A DNA stretch of 35,317 bases from contig NTKT01000021.1 of NCBI GenBank assembly GCA_002457055.1, positions 1 to 35,317 of the forward strand. Reading direction: 5' to 3'. A program made the translations under genes and the position numbers. The notes below the pieces were generated by a model that worked only from the letters and a program-made list of their open reading frames with translations, was not told the DNA's origin and ran no database searches. Positions 7,380 to 14,420 of this stretch are shown here, in pieces. Position 1 is the stretch's first letter, and every line of letters begins with the position of its first letter. This DNA comes from Rhodobacteraceae bacterium MED-G08. Lineage in GTDB: Bacteria; Pseudomonadota; Alphaproteobacteria; Rhodobacterales; Rhodobacteraceae.

Positions 7380-7553
7380 ATGGCGAAAGATCTATCGAAG
7401 GAGCTAAATGTTACCTTTCTGGTGATGTACAACAAAAACGCAAGCCTCGTTTTAATCAAATCTCCTCAATCACAACGAGCCCCTACAACAACCAAAAAGC
7501 AGTCAGCTATCTTTAAGCTAATAACTCCCTACCCGCCTAAAAAACTTTCATAA
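7380..7553 (+). CDS. Possible small basic protein, 57 aa, unknown
   Basis: The ATG at 7380 has a strong ribosome binding site (AAAGGGA, six-base spacing). The product opens MAKDLSKELNVTF, has a short hydrophobic patch, then a Lys/Thr/Pro/Ser-rich basic tail ending YPPKKLS. No domain is recognised. Support is limited to the initiation signal and position in an otherwise empty gap. Confidence 0.3.
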   Translation: MAKDLSKELNVTFLVMYNKNASLVLIKSPQSQRAPTTTKKQSAIFKLITPYPPKKLS

Positions 7554-7598
7554 GCTACCCTGTTCTGAAATCAGCAAACAAAGGATTGGATAAGACTC

Positions 7599-7718
7599 TT
7601 GAACATTTACGAGAAGTTGCTGTTCGTATTAATTATACTTGGGCTGACCGCCTTGGCATTTTATCAAACATTTTCTACATCCTTTATGCTTTCTGAATTT
7701 ACAGCTCTACCAGTTTGA
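7599..7718 (+). CDS. Doubtful 39-aa membrane peptide frame
   Basis: A TTG-started frame with one hydrophobic helix (KLLFVLIILGLTALAFY). Its 3' part overlaps the convergent zinc-ribbon gene by 55 bases. AAGGA lies 13 bases upstream, further than usual. Listed because the helix is convincing and a small membrane protein also accompanies the second zinc-ribbon copy (15286-15414); otherwise weak. Confidence 0.25.
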   Translation: MNIYEKLLFVLIILGLTALAFYQTFSTSFMLSEFTALPV

Positions 7719-7936
7719 GCCACCGAACTCTTTCCAACATAGACTAGACGCATTTGGTTGTTCCCTTGAAAGCCACACTTCGTACATCTGGCTCTGCGCA
7801 GTACTTCATCAGAGGTAATATCTTCACCGTACTCTTTTAATAATGCAGACACTGGAACCATAGCGTTATGGCGACAGCTATCATTCTTACATTTAATGTA
7901 GAAGTGGTGAGACTTATTTCGTTTTAACTGGATCAT
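7664..7936 (-). CDS. Zinc-ribbon protein, paralogue of the gene at 15014
   Basis: A 90-aa protein. Cys16 and Cys21 (CKNDSC) and Cys51 and Cys54 (CTKC) can form a zinc ribbon. The rest is short, basic at the N-terminus (MIQLKRNKSHHFY) and polar at the C-terminus. The copy at 15014-15289 shares most residues, including all four Cys and the first 14 positions. The family is unnamed to me. The composition suggests nucleic-acid or protein binding, with no catalytic motif. The two copies lie in opposite orientation about 7.4 kb apart with dissimilar flanks, so they are diverged paralogues rather than a recent repeat. Confidence 0.7.
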   Translation of the reverse strand: MIQLKRNKSHHFYIKCKNDSCRHNAMVPVSALLKEYGEDITSDEVLRRARCTKCGFQGNNQMRLVYVGKSSVAQTGRAVNSESIKDVENV

Positions 7937-8020
7937 GCATCAAAGGTAATAGGTTTCGGGAAGGTAGACAATTAAGAACTACACCTAGCTATTTCAAAAT
8001 ATACTGGCGGTTCTTCAAAT

Positions 8021-8063
8021 AAAAAACGCCAACAACCTGGTTTGAAGAGCATTGGCGTTTTTT
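8021..8063. terminator. Bidirectional perfect 12-bp hairpin with A/T tracts
   Basis: AAAAAACGCCAA (8021-8032) pairs perfectly with TTGGCGTTTTTT (8052-8063) around a 19-base loop. Read on either strand it is a GC stem followed by a U-tract, so it can terminate transcripts in both directions. No gene ends here: the zinc-ribbon gene starts at 7936 going left and DUF1127 starts at 8254 going right. It may end an unannotated small RNA or a long leader. The rest of the gap 7937-8253 holds no convincing gene. Confidence 0.6.
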
Positions 8064-8253
8064 GTAAGAGAGTGGCAAATTGGGGAGGAACCACTCTATA
8101 ATCTGAGAAATATACTGCGTTGCAGCAATAATCAAGGATGACTTTGCGTAAACTTGATTTGATCTAATTGCATAGCGGCTTTGACCTAGTGTATGATGAA
8201 AATTTAGGCCGTACATACTATATTTTAGGCATAACAAAGAAAGGAAAAATGTT

Positions 8254-8523
8254 ATGCTTAGAAAAATATATAGGGCAATAATACTTGCTCAGGCTGCAAG
8301 TGCAGCAAATAGAACTTTAGCAACAATGTCTGATAGAATTTTAGACGATATTGGGCAGTCAAGAGACACTTTTGCAAAAAATGTTGTTGAGTCAGTTCGC
8401 AAGGAGTTAGACAGAGAAGACAGAGAAGCAGCAGCGAAAAAACTGGAAAACAATTACCACAAGAAATTCGGTACAAAACCAGTAACAGCAAATGTAAATC
8501 CAAACTTAGTTGGGGCGGTTTAA
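8254..8523 (+). CDS. DUF1127-like (YjiS-type) small protein
   Basis: An 89-aa protein with the DUF1127 pattern at residues 6-45: an Arg/Ala-rich helix, then the LATMSDRILDDIGQSRDTF core, matching the common LSDRELxDIGLSR motif. Family members are small regulatory proteins. Several alphaproteobacterial members bind RNA or affect phosphate, stress or sRNA responses. The tail is a charged helix (ELDREDREAAAKKL). The ATG at 8254 follows AAAGAAAGGAAA. The gene stands alone. A hairpin repeat (8509-8540) covers its stop codon. Confidence 0.65.
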   Translation: MLRKIYRAIILAQAASAANRTLATMSDRILDDIGQSRDTFAKNVVESVRKELDREDREAAAKKLENNYHKKFGTKPVTANVNPNLVGAV

Positions 8524-8540
8524 TCAGCCCCATCTCTACC
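8509..8540 (+). repeat. Hairpin-forming repeat, copy b
   Basis: This matches 469-500 over 32 bp. GGGGC and GCCCC form the stem around the stop codon of the DUF1127 gene. The similar element at 469 has no gene attached, so it may mark a lost paralogue or a shared 3' RNA structure. Confidence 0.45.
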
Positions 8541-8595
8541 CACAGCGCCCAACATCGCTAGCAACTTGGTAAGTGCATATTCTCTAGTAGAAAAC

Positions 8596-8629
8596 ACCCT
8601 GACGCTAAATGAAATGCTCTCTCTTTAGG
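8596..8629 (+). repeat. 34-bp intergenic repeat, copy 3
   Basis: The third and most diverged copy, also exactly 34 bp, keeping ACCCTGA, CTAAAT, TGCTCTC and TTTAGG. It lies in the 350-base gap between DUF1127 and the DoxX-like gene. Confidence 0.5.
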
Positions 8630-8705
8630 ATGAACATTTAGTAGGCAGTCACGGCTTGGCTTAAAGCCTAGCTCTTATCTGAAACAGACTAGAGAGATGT
8701 ACTGA

Positions 8706-8858
8706 AGACTGCCTAGCCATAAGCAGTATCTCATTGCGGAAGAGCTAGAGAGTGATGACCCTCAAAATATTACAGAGGAACCTGATACAACTCGTGATGA
8801 AATTATAGATAAAACCTTAGGTGAAAACACCGCTGCGATGGCTACTTTTAAACTATGA
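8706..8858 (+). pseudogene. Possible gene remnant, acidic C-terminal frame
   Basis: A frame of 50 codons runs to a TGA at 8856-8858 and has protein-like composition (EELESDDPQNITEEP, then DEIIDKTLGENTAAM). It has no ATG, GTG or TTG near its beginning and is preceded by stops. It may be the tail of a decayed gene. Nothing identifies the parent. Confidence 0.2.
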
Positions 8859-8877
8859 TCCAAACTTCTTGATAAAC

Positions 8878-9306
8878 CTAAGTTCTATTGCCTCTCAGTG
8901 CGAAATATAATCCACCAAGCCAAAGCATAACGTGAAAGTTGTCATAAAGTAGGACATCTAAAACACTTTCGGGTTGTGCAATCCAAATAACTCCTGTCAT
9001 GATGCAACCGATGGTAAATCCACTGAACCTAGTCAATATATCACTAGCCTCTTTTACCAACTCAGAGATTTTATCTGTGAAAAAAAGACCACCAAAAAAT
9101 AAACCAACTGCTGCTCCTAATTCTCCGTAAGCGACCACCCACCAAACTAGATATGGTAAATCAAATGAAGCTGCTGTTTCCGCATCTACTGGTAATTTGT
9201 CTAAACCTTGTTGAGCAAAAACTACTATTAATGGTATCCTTAATAACCAATGGCTCATACAAAAATCTGGTATTCTCATTGAAATACGTTTTACGAACAT
9301 GTCCAT
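8878..9306 (-). CDS. DoxX-like integral membrane protein
   Basis: A 142-aa membrane protein with four predicted helices. The first (LLRIPLIVVFAQQGLDKLP) carries the DoxX-like signature in which a helix ends in a GLxKL-type motif. The others are WWVVAYGELGAAVGLFFGG, TIGCIMTGVIWIA and NFHVMLWLGGLYFAL. DoxX-like proteins sit in the cytoplasmic membrane and are linked loosely to quinone and thiol redox functions; no active residue can be assigned. It stands alone between repeat-rich gaps. The ATG is at 9306. Confidence 0.65.
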   Translation of the reverse strand: MDMFVKRISMRIPDFCMSHWLLRIPLIVVFAQQGLDKLPVDAETAASFDLPYLVWWVVAYGELGAAVGLFFGGLFFTDKISELVKEASDILTRFSGFTIGCIMTGVIWIAQPESVLDVLLYDNFHVMLWLGGLYFALRGNRT

Positions 9307-9596
9307 TTAAAATGTCTCCTACATTTATAATACTTTTTACCTGTTGTTTGGGTTTCCAAATTATCAGAAACGAAAAACTTTGTATTGCATACGAGTGTAT
9401 TCAGTCGATGGATCATCAATATTAATAGGTTGCGACAGCATGGCGCACTATCTGTGTTTTGAGATGAGTATTTAATTTATTTCAATGCTAATGATGCATC
9501 TAAAATAAAGAAAATAGTGATAGTTTTCTTTGTAAGAGGTGATTTGTCACATCTAACCATATTGAGAATACTGGTCTCAGGCTTAAACTATTAGAT

Positions 9597-9689
9597 ATGA
9601 GGTTTTTTTTTAATATGCTTATTTATGCTGCGCTGATTGCAATGTTTATTTTAGTGGCTTGGCGGTTTGTTCACGTAGTATTGCTTTAA
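9597..9689 (+). CDS. Possible 30-aa membrane microprotein
   Basis: The ATG at 9597 opens a 30-aa frame that is almost wholly one membrane helix (NMLIYAALIAMFILVAW), followed by RFVHVVLL. No clear ribosome binding site lies upstream. Kept as a low-confidence microprotein because the gap 9307-10275 otherwise holds no gene, only a recombinase relic, a tRNA-like remnant and a terminator. Confidence 0.3.
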   Translation: MRFFFNMLIYAALIAMFILVAWRFVHVVLL

Positions 9690-9753
9690 AAAAGGATGTC
9701 ATCATAAGTGCTAGAAACTGGTGCTGTGTAAAAGGCTCCTCTTCTCTGCCATA

Positions 9754-9836
9754 ACTAACCCTGCAAGCTACGATACACCGACATCCTGCTAATATTTAAC
9801 TGCTTGACTATAAGCAACACCATATCTGTGTAAGAG
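9754..9836 (-). pseudogene. Relic of a serine recombinase 3' end, copy 2 (inverted relative to copy 1)
   Basis: The minus strand encodes a tail ending KQLNISRMSVYRSLQG and a stop, the resolvase/invertase helix-turn-helix. An open frame extends upstream to an ATG at 9946, but those extra residues do not look like a recombinase domain. Identity to copy 1 is 79 of 83. It is a decayed end, not a functional gene. Confidence 0.6.
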
Positions 9837-10048
9837 CGTATATACATACTACCCATACACCCACTATGGCCCCTGCATGGGTATGTCTTACACACGGTTA
9901 AGCGGTAGGTCATTGTTACATTAAGTAAGCCACACCCCAGTGCCACCCCTATACTAGTAACGATAAGGAATTACTGACCATATTACTGACCAAGATACGC
10001 AGTATTGAGATGAACTAGTGAATGCTGTATGTAATAAAAACAGGGTGT

Positions 10049-10100
10049 TAGCTCAGATGCAGTGCCGTAGTACGGAGCAGAACCCAGTGTGGGGGCACCA
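10049..10100 (+). pseudogene. tRNA-like remnant ending in GGGGGCACCA
   Basis: TAGCTCAG, as in a tRNA D-arm, is followed 52 bases later by an acceptor-like end GGGGGCACCA. The intact tRNA-Thr at 34627 spans 69 bases over the same interval and has the same last nine bases. The anticodon arm and 5' acceptor strand are missing, so this is at most a shrunken relic. It is followed by a terminator-like hairpin and the repeat described next. Confidence 0.35.
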
Positions 10101-10190
10101 TTTAAATCAAAGGCTTACCGAAAATTACGCTGGGCCTTTTGTTTTTTAGGGTAACATCTGGGGTAACATTTTCGTTAAAAACTGCTAATT
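10091..10190 (+). repeat. Direct repeat A (tRNA-end/terminator scar), left border of the cyclase islet
   Basis: About 100 bp matching 12748-12838. The order is a tRNA-like end, ATCAAAGGC, a hairpin (10109-10139) with TTTTGTTTTTT, GGGTAACA and GGGGTAACA spaced about 11-12 bp, and ACTGCTAA. The hairpin has AAAGGC/GCCTTT arms and a T-rich tail, so it would terminate plus-strand transcripts, as at the 3' side of a tRNA gene. With copy B it brackets the three minus-strand genes. Confidence 0.5.
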
Positions 10191-10275
10191 TAGTTTTTTG
10201 TGTTATGGGTGTGACGGTTTACTTTTAGCCATTTATATTGAGGGCTTATGCAAAATCAAGCGGGCTGGTATACAC

Positions 10276-11754
10276 TTAAACAAGACGACTTAATACGTCT
10301 GAAATGAGTTTCATTGCTTTATCGCTGTCCTCAATTTCATTAGGGTCGAAAGTTAATGATAAGCCCGGGATTGATTTAACCAGTTTTGACGAATAGAGAC
10401 TGCTGTTAGATGAAAATCCTGATACTTCATAACTTTGAATTGGATAAGAAATTCCCTTTACTGAGATTTCTTGCTTTTTGATGCATTTTATTTCTTCCTT
10501 TACCAATAGATAAGTGTCTTCGGAAATAAGAATTTTATTTGCGTCCGAGTAAGACTCGAGCCTTGCCGCTAGGTTTACTCCATTGCCAATAACTGTATAA
10601 TCTAATCTATCCTCAGATCCAAAATTTCCAACTGTACATACACCTGAGTGAATACCAATCCTTGCATTAAGTGATCTTGCTAACCCTCTTTCACGCCATG
10701 CCTCGCGAAGGAGCTCCAGCTTTTCTAACATCTCGAGAGCCATTGAAACACAAGCCAATGCGTCCTCTCTATTCCCCCTGCTTTCTGGGTCACCAAAAAA
10801 TACCAGAATTGCGTCGCCAATAAATTTATCAATAGTCCCTCCCCAACGAATAGCAATCTTGGACATTTCCGTCAGGTATTGAGTTAAAAGTTCCGTTAGT
10901 ACCTCCGGTTCAAGCCGTTCAGTCAGTCGTGTAAAACCTTGCAGGTCGCAAAAGAAGACGGTTAGTGGCTTACGCTGCGTCTGAATTTTTACATCAAGTT
11001 CTCCAGAAAAAATAGAATCGTAAACTTGTGGCGAAAAATACTTTGCTAACTTTTCCGAAAGGGCTACCAATTCTTTTGTACGGTCTTCAACTTTTTTTTC
11101 TAAATTGGTATTCAGATCAGCAAGCTCTGCGTGTGCTTTATCTAATTCTTGCAAGCGTTGCTGCTCTGACTGATAGAGTTTAGCATTCTGCAAAGCGTTA
11201 GCCGTTTGGTTTGCAAGAATTTTAATTATTAGCTCATCGGACTTATCAAAGATATTTACTTTTTCACTCTCTACCGAAAAAACCCCAATTAATTCGTCCT
11301 CCATCAACATTGGTATTGCGACTTGACTTTCAGCATTTTTCAGGCCGGGAAGACTTATTTCCTCATCAGCCGCTGCATCTTTAGAGGGTTTGATCTGTTG
11401 TTTTATAGCCTGCATGTATTGCTTTTGCGCACCAAGATTTGCCATGCGCATCAATTTCTTTTTTTTGGCAACCATGCCTATCACACCAACGCCAATGTTT
11501 ACCTCAGCTCCAATACCTTCATCTTTGTAGCCATGAGTTGCTATGACTTTTAGAACGCTTTCCGTATTATCGAGTAATAAGATCATTGAATGCTTAAAAT
11601 CGAAATATTCTTCCATGCTGACAAGCATGGTTTTGGCAATCGCATCCAAGTTCAAAGTTTTACTAATCTGCGATGCGACTCTCTCAATGATTTCAATCTC
11701 TTTATTGCGACGTTCTAGCTGCTCAATTACGGTTTTGGCATCGCTATCAATCAT
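10276..11754 (-). CDS. GAF-domain class III adenylate cyclase
   Basis: This protein makes cAMP from ATP under control of an N-terminal sensor. I prefer the ATG at 11754 (AGGTGGG five bases upstream), giving 492 aa; a TTG at 11799 lacks a ribosome binding site. From this start: a GAF domain at about 30-185, a coiled coil at about 190-235, and a cyclase domain at about 260-445. Metal-binding Asp270 (FFCDLQGF) and Asp314 (FIGDA), adenine-selecting Lys310 and Asp385 (LDYTVIG), and Asn394 and Arg398 (GVNLAARL) are all present. The full set favours an active adenylate, not guanylate, cyclase. No membrane segment is seen. It is the last gene of a three-gene unit with two split-barrel proteins. Confidence 0.85.
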   Translation of the reverse strand: MIDSDAKTVIEQLERRNKEIEIIERVASQISKTLNLDAIAKTMLVSMEEYFDFKHSMILLLDNTESVLKVIATHGYKDEGIGAEVNIGVGVIGMVAKKKKLMRMANLGAQKQYMQAIKQQIKPSKDAAADEEISLPGLKNAESQVAIPMLMEDELIGVFSVESEKVNIFDKSDELIIKILANQTANALQNAKLYQSEQQRLQELDKAHAELADLNTNLEKKVEDRTKELVALSEKLAKYFSPQVYDSIFSGELDVKIQTQRKPLTVFFCDLQGFTRLTERLEPEVLTELLTQYLTEMSKIAIRWGGTIDKFIGDAILVFFGDPESRGNREDALACVSMALEMLEKLELLREAWRERGLARSLNARIGIHSGVCTVGNFGSEDRLDYTVIGNGVNLAARLESYSDANKILISEDTYLLVKEEIKCIKKQEISVKGISYPIQSYEVSGFSSNSSLYSSKLVKSIPGLSLTFDPNEIEDSDKAMKLISDVLSRLV

Positions 11755-11814
11755 TTGATCCCACCTATAAAGTTTTCCCGTGATTGCCTTGTCTCGCAAT
11801 CAATATTACTTACT

Positions 11815-12207
11815 CTATAAATTATTTTTAGAAATTGATAGCACAGTGTAAATATCGGCACCTTTAAGCTCAAAAATGCCTGACATTCCACTCATAGATG
11901 CAATTGCCTCGAGTTTCATGTCCATCTCATCAAACAGATCGCCCTCATTCTCAGTTCTACTATACTCCAGTTCAAGCGTATACATGTCAAAAGAAGCAGG
12001 GTTAGTTATCGTAGCAAACGCAAATGGGTTCTGGCTTATATTTTTTTTCGTTTTGTTAAAAAACTGAAAAGATAGAGCAACCTCTGTTTCGCTTACATGC
12101 CATATTTGTGATATAACCGTTGTATTTGGCTCACCATCATTTGATACGGTCGTAATCCAACTTGGAAACATGCCTTGCAGCGCAGGAAGGTGGTCATCAG
12201 TAATCAT
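11815..12207 (-). CDS. Pyridoxamine-5'-phosphate-oxidase-like split-barrel protein (130 aa)
   Basis: A small protein of the FMN-binding split-barrel superfamily. It starts like many members (LQGMFPSWITTVSNDGEPN) and continues with strands containing ISQIWHV, FQFFNKTKKNI and NPFAFATIT. These proteins bind FMN, F420 or haem and act as reductases or sensors. The C-terminal third, with a Met/Ser-rich helix (IASMSGMSGIFELKG), is less standard. The ATG follows GGGAGAAA. It lies 17 bases after the preceding split-barrel gene and 60 bases before the preferred cyclase start, so the three are almost certainly co-transcribed. A sensing partner for the cyclase is a reasonable inference. Confidence 0.6.
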   Translation of the reverse strand: MITDDHLPALQGMFPSWITTVSNDGEPNTTVISQIWHVSETEVALSFQFFNKTKKNISQNPFAFATITNPASFDMYTLELEYSRTENEGDLFDEMDMKLEAIASMSGMSGIFELKGADIYTVLSISKNNL

Positions 12208-12224
12208 ATTATTTCTCCCAAATG

Positions 12225-12677
12225 TTAGATCTGTTTCCCTGCATCAGGACCGGGCGTTTGAACAAAAACTTTTTCGACTGAAAAAACTACTGCTAGGTTT
12301 GCGGGTTTCAACCAATACTTTTCAGCTAAATTTTCAGGAATCCCTAGTTCACCATAAAGACTATACATTTGTTTTCTTAGGTCATTGCAGGCTTGTCTTT
12401 CATCATCATAAACATCACGCAGATCTGTTACATCACCTTTCACATTGTACGCTTCGTGACTAATAACACCTACGAAAAGACTGACACGTGAGCCTATCTC
12501 TAAAGTTTGTACAAATGGCTTGTTTGTCTCTTTGTTCAGACAGCAAACAATACTGCCCGTGGCTTGGTCACAGCAAACGCCCAGTGCATCAGCATGAAAT
12601 GGTCTCAACGAAGAAGACGCACATCCAATATGGCCTACACCTGTCGTTAACACATTATAAACTTGATCTGAGATCAT
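12225..12677 (-). CDS. Split-barrel flavin/haem-binding-like protein (150 aa)
   Basis: The second protein of the pyridoxamine-phosphate-oxidase-like fold. Typical segments are the RVSLFVGV strand followed by EAYNVKGDVTDLRD, the conserved KG turn after the barrel strands. A paired-Cys feature (GVCCDQATGSIVCCL) is unusual and could bind metal or respond to redox. The ATG at 12677 is preferred; a TTG at 12707 adds ten residues without better signals. It is the first gene of the islet operon and lies about 70 bases left of the repeat that borders the islet. Function unproven. Confidence 0.55.
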   Translation of the reverse strand: MISDQVYNVLTTGVGHIGCASSSLRPFHADALGVCCDQATGSIVCCLNKETNKPFVQTLEIGSRVSLFVGVISHEAYNVKGDVTDLRDVYDDERQACNDLRKQMYSLYGELGIPENLAEKYWLKPANLAVVFSVEKVFVQTPGPDAGKQI

Positions 12678-12747
12678 CTTCACTACCCTTTTTGGTTTAT
12701 ACGTCAAAATATAATCTTCTGATTATCAAATTGCACTTTATAATTTA

Positions 12748-12838
12748 ATGGTGCGACATTTGAATCAAAGGCTTAGCAAAAATAACGCTAAGCCTTTTGT
12801 TTTTTGGGACACACAGAGGAAACATTTTACTGCTAACA
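12748..12838 (+). repeat. Direct repeat B, right border of the cyclase islet, with strong terminator hairpin
   Basis: Matches 10091-10190 in order and spacing. The hairpin is perfect here: AAAGGCTTAGC (12767-12777) pairs with GCTAAGCCTTT (12787-12797), then TTGTTTTTT. It ends with GAGGAAACA and ACTGCTAA. The tRNA-like end is decayed to GGTGCGACA. It reads as a plus-strand terminator although no plus-strand gene precedes it. Confidence 0.55.
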
Positions 12839-12913
12839 TTGTGATCAAAGGGGGGGTAACTGTGGACTAGTAGCCCATTCTATTGAGTAAGATAGGGCAA
12901 AAGTTGCTGGTGT

Positions 12914-13255
12914 TTAACCTTGAAACTCATCTGAAACAAATTCGTGAAGAACCACTCCTCGTGAACCAAACACTTGAGTAGCCAGACCTTCAACGGCTGA
13001 AAGGTAATGTTTCTCTAGGAGAGGTTTACAGGCTTCAAAAGCGGCTTGATCACGGTACTCAAATACTATGCCAACCCGAAAAGTGTGCTTTTTATTCCAA
13101 ATCCGAGTTACAACTCTACGTAACATACCTGCGTCTGTAAAAAGTTTTGTAACTTCTGGCGAGAAGGCAGCATCTTGACGCTCCAGATATAGTTCCAGGT
13201 CTTCCTTACTGGCAAAGTCTCGTGTTGAGTAATTTATTAGCGTAGTAGCTGTCAT
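12914..13255 (-). CDS. Conserved-looking 113-aa protein, possible dimeric alpha/beta barrel
   Basis: Soluble, no signal peptide. The order is strand (TTLINYSTRDF), helix (SKEDLELYLERQ), helix, strand (FRVGIVFEYRD), helix (AFEACKPLLEKHYLSAV), strand (VVLHEFVSDEF). That order resembles ferredoxin-like dimeric barrels of the NIPSNAP/ABM type. No catalytic residue can be named. The ATG at 13255 has no obvious ribosome binding site. It stands alone between the cyclase islet and the FkbM gene. Confidence 0.5.
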   Translation of the reverse strand: MTATTLINYSTRDFASKEDLELYLERQDAAFSPEVTKLFTDAGMLRRVVTRIWNKKHTFRVGIVFEYRDQAAFEACKPLLEKHYLSAVEGLATQVFGSRGVVLHEFVSDEFQG

Positions 13256-13511
13256 TTAACGGTCTATTGTTGTTTTACCTTTTTCGAACATAGGTTCACA
13301 GAAACTCGACTGTCAACTACCAAACCTTTAGAATTAAGTATTTCTCTAAATCCTAGTTTGGGTTGAGGTTACCTATGGACTAGTGGACTAAATGGGCCAT
13401 CCTAAGCGGTCGCTTCGGCAGCCTTTTTTATCTGACTACTGGATGCTGGCGTGTGATGATGGTTTATTGGAACTAGCGAAACTAAAGCTTTAACTTTTTG
13501 CTTAATAACGG

Positions 13512-14381
13512 TTAACCAAACGGCAAGCTATGTTTTGATGCTACCATCATTTTGTAACCTTTGTTTTGTAGCTTTCCGTCTACTTTTCGGGGGACCAGTC
13601 TTCCACGAAGTTTTTTGCCGAAAATTAAGACTGAAAATGTATTAAGTAATTTAGAAAGTCGAATTGCAGAAGTTGCAAAAGGGGAAATGTCATCTAGGCT
13701 ATAAAAGTTTGTATATCCGTTTTCGTATAAAAGTTCTTTTGCTTGTGTAGTGCCGTTTACTATTTCTGAAACGTTGATTTCAAATAATACTAAAGGTGAA
13801 CTTTCTTTAAGTGTGCGTAACATACCCCTGAGGGCTTCGTATTCGTGACCCTCCACGTCTAACTTTATTAAGGATACTGCAGACATTTGTTCGGTTGATA
13901 ATTGCTCATCTAACACTTTTAAATGGAACTCTACTTTATTTTTGTATTTGTTCCCAGAAGTAACTGATGCTGCACCCACATTATGATCCTGATATGAGGT
14001 TTGAACGCATTCCTCTTTGTCCGACAAACCAAAAGGGCAAACACGAACATTCGAGAACAGCATTGCATTTGCTTCTAATATTTTTGCCGTTCGTGGGTTT
14101 GGTTCGAATGCAATAACTTCTTCAAAAAATGGTCCAAGTGCAGCCGTATGGTTCCCAACATTTGCACCAATATCCAAGAATATAGATCTATGTTTTAACT
14201 GTGGCAGTATGTGCTCTTGTATAGATTGCAACTCTTGCAATTCAAAGAAGCCTTGCAGGAAGATTTTGGTGCCTACAACGTCCTGACTGAATACCGCTAA
14301 AGGTGGATACTCTTTTTTGCGGTGATCTCTTTGTAAAGACTTTGTAAATTCATAAGCAAAAAATTTTCTCCGTTCAAGCAA
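13512..14381 (-). CDS. FkbM-family SAM-dependent methyltransferase
   Basis: A 289-aa methyltransferase. The SAM-binding motif is at 68-78 (FLDIGANVGNH), the acidic residue for the ribose in VIAFEPNP, and a post-motif in LIKLDVEGHEYEALRG. These match FkbM-type enzymes, which O-methylate sugars of surface polysaccharides or secondary metabolites. The start is TTG at 14381, supported by AGGAC eight bases upstream. No glycan gene cluster is adjacent, so the substrate is unknown. A polysaccharide role would fit the sugar-modifying genes at 5-7 kb, but no link is shown. Confidence 0.8.
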   Translation of the reverse strand: MLERRKFFAYEFTKSLQRDHRKKEYPPLAVFSQDVVGTKIFLQGFFELQELQSIQEHILPQLKHRSIFLDIGANVGNHTAALGPFFEEVIAFEPNPRTAKILEANAMLFSNVRVCPFGLSDKEECVQTSYQDHNVGAASVTSGNKYKNKVEFHLKVLDEQLSTEQMSAVSLIKLDVEGHEYEALRGMLRTLKESSPLVLFEINVSEIVNGTTQAKELLYENGYTNFYSLDDISPFATSAIRLSKLLNTFSVLIFGKKLRGRLVPRKVDGKLQNKGYKMMVASKHSLPFG

Positions 14382-14420
14382 GCAAAATGTCCTATTTGTT
14401 AATGTAAATATCCAATTGAG

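Noticed and set aside
7989-8237. 82-codon minus-strand frame crossing the perfect hairpin
   Set aside because: Composition is not protein-like and the frame runs through a terminator-type hairpin.
12855-13384. Short similar sequences ending TGGACTAGT at 12855-12871 and 13367-13384 around the gene at 12914
   Set aside because: Only about 17 bases with indels; too short to call element ends or att sites without other copies.
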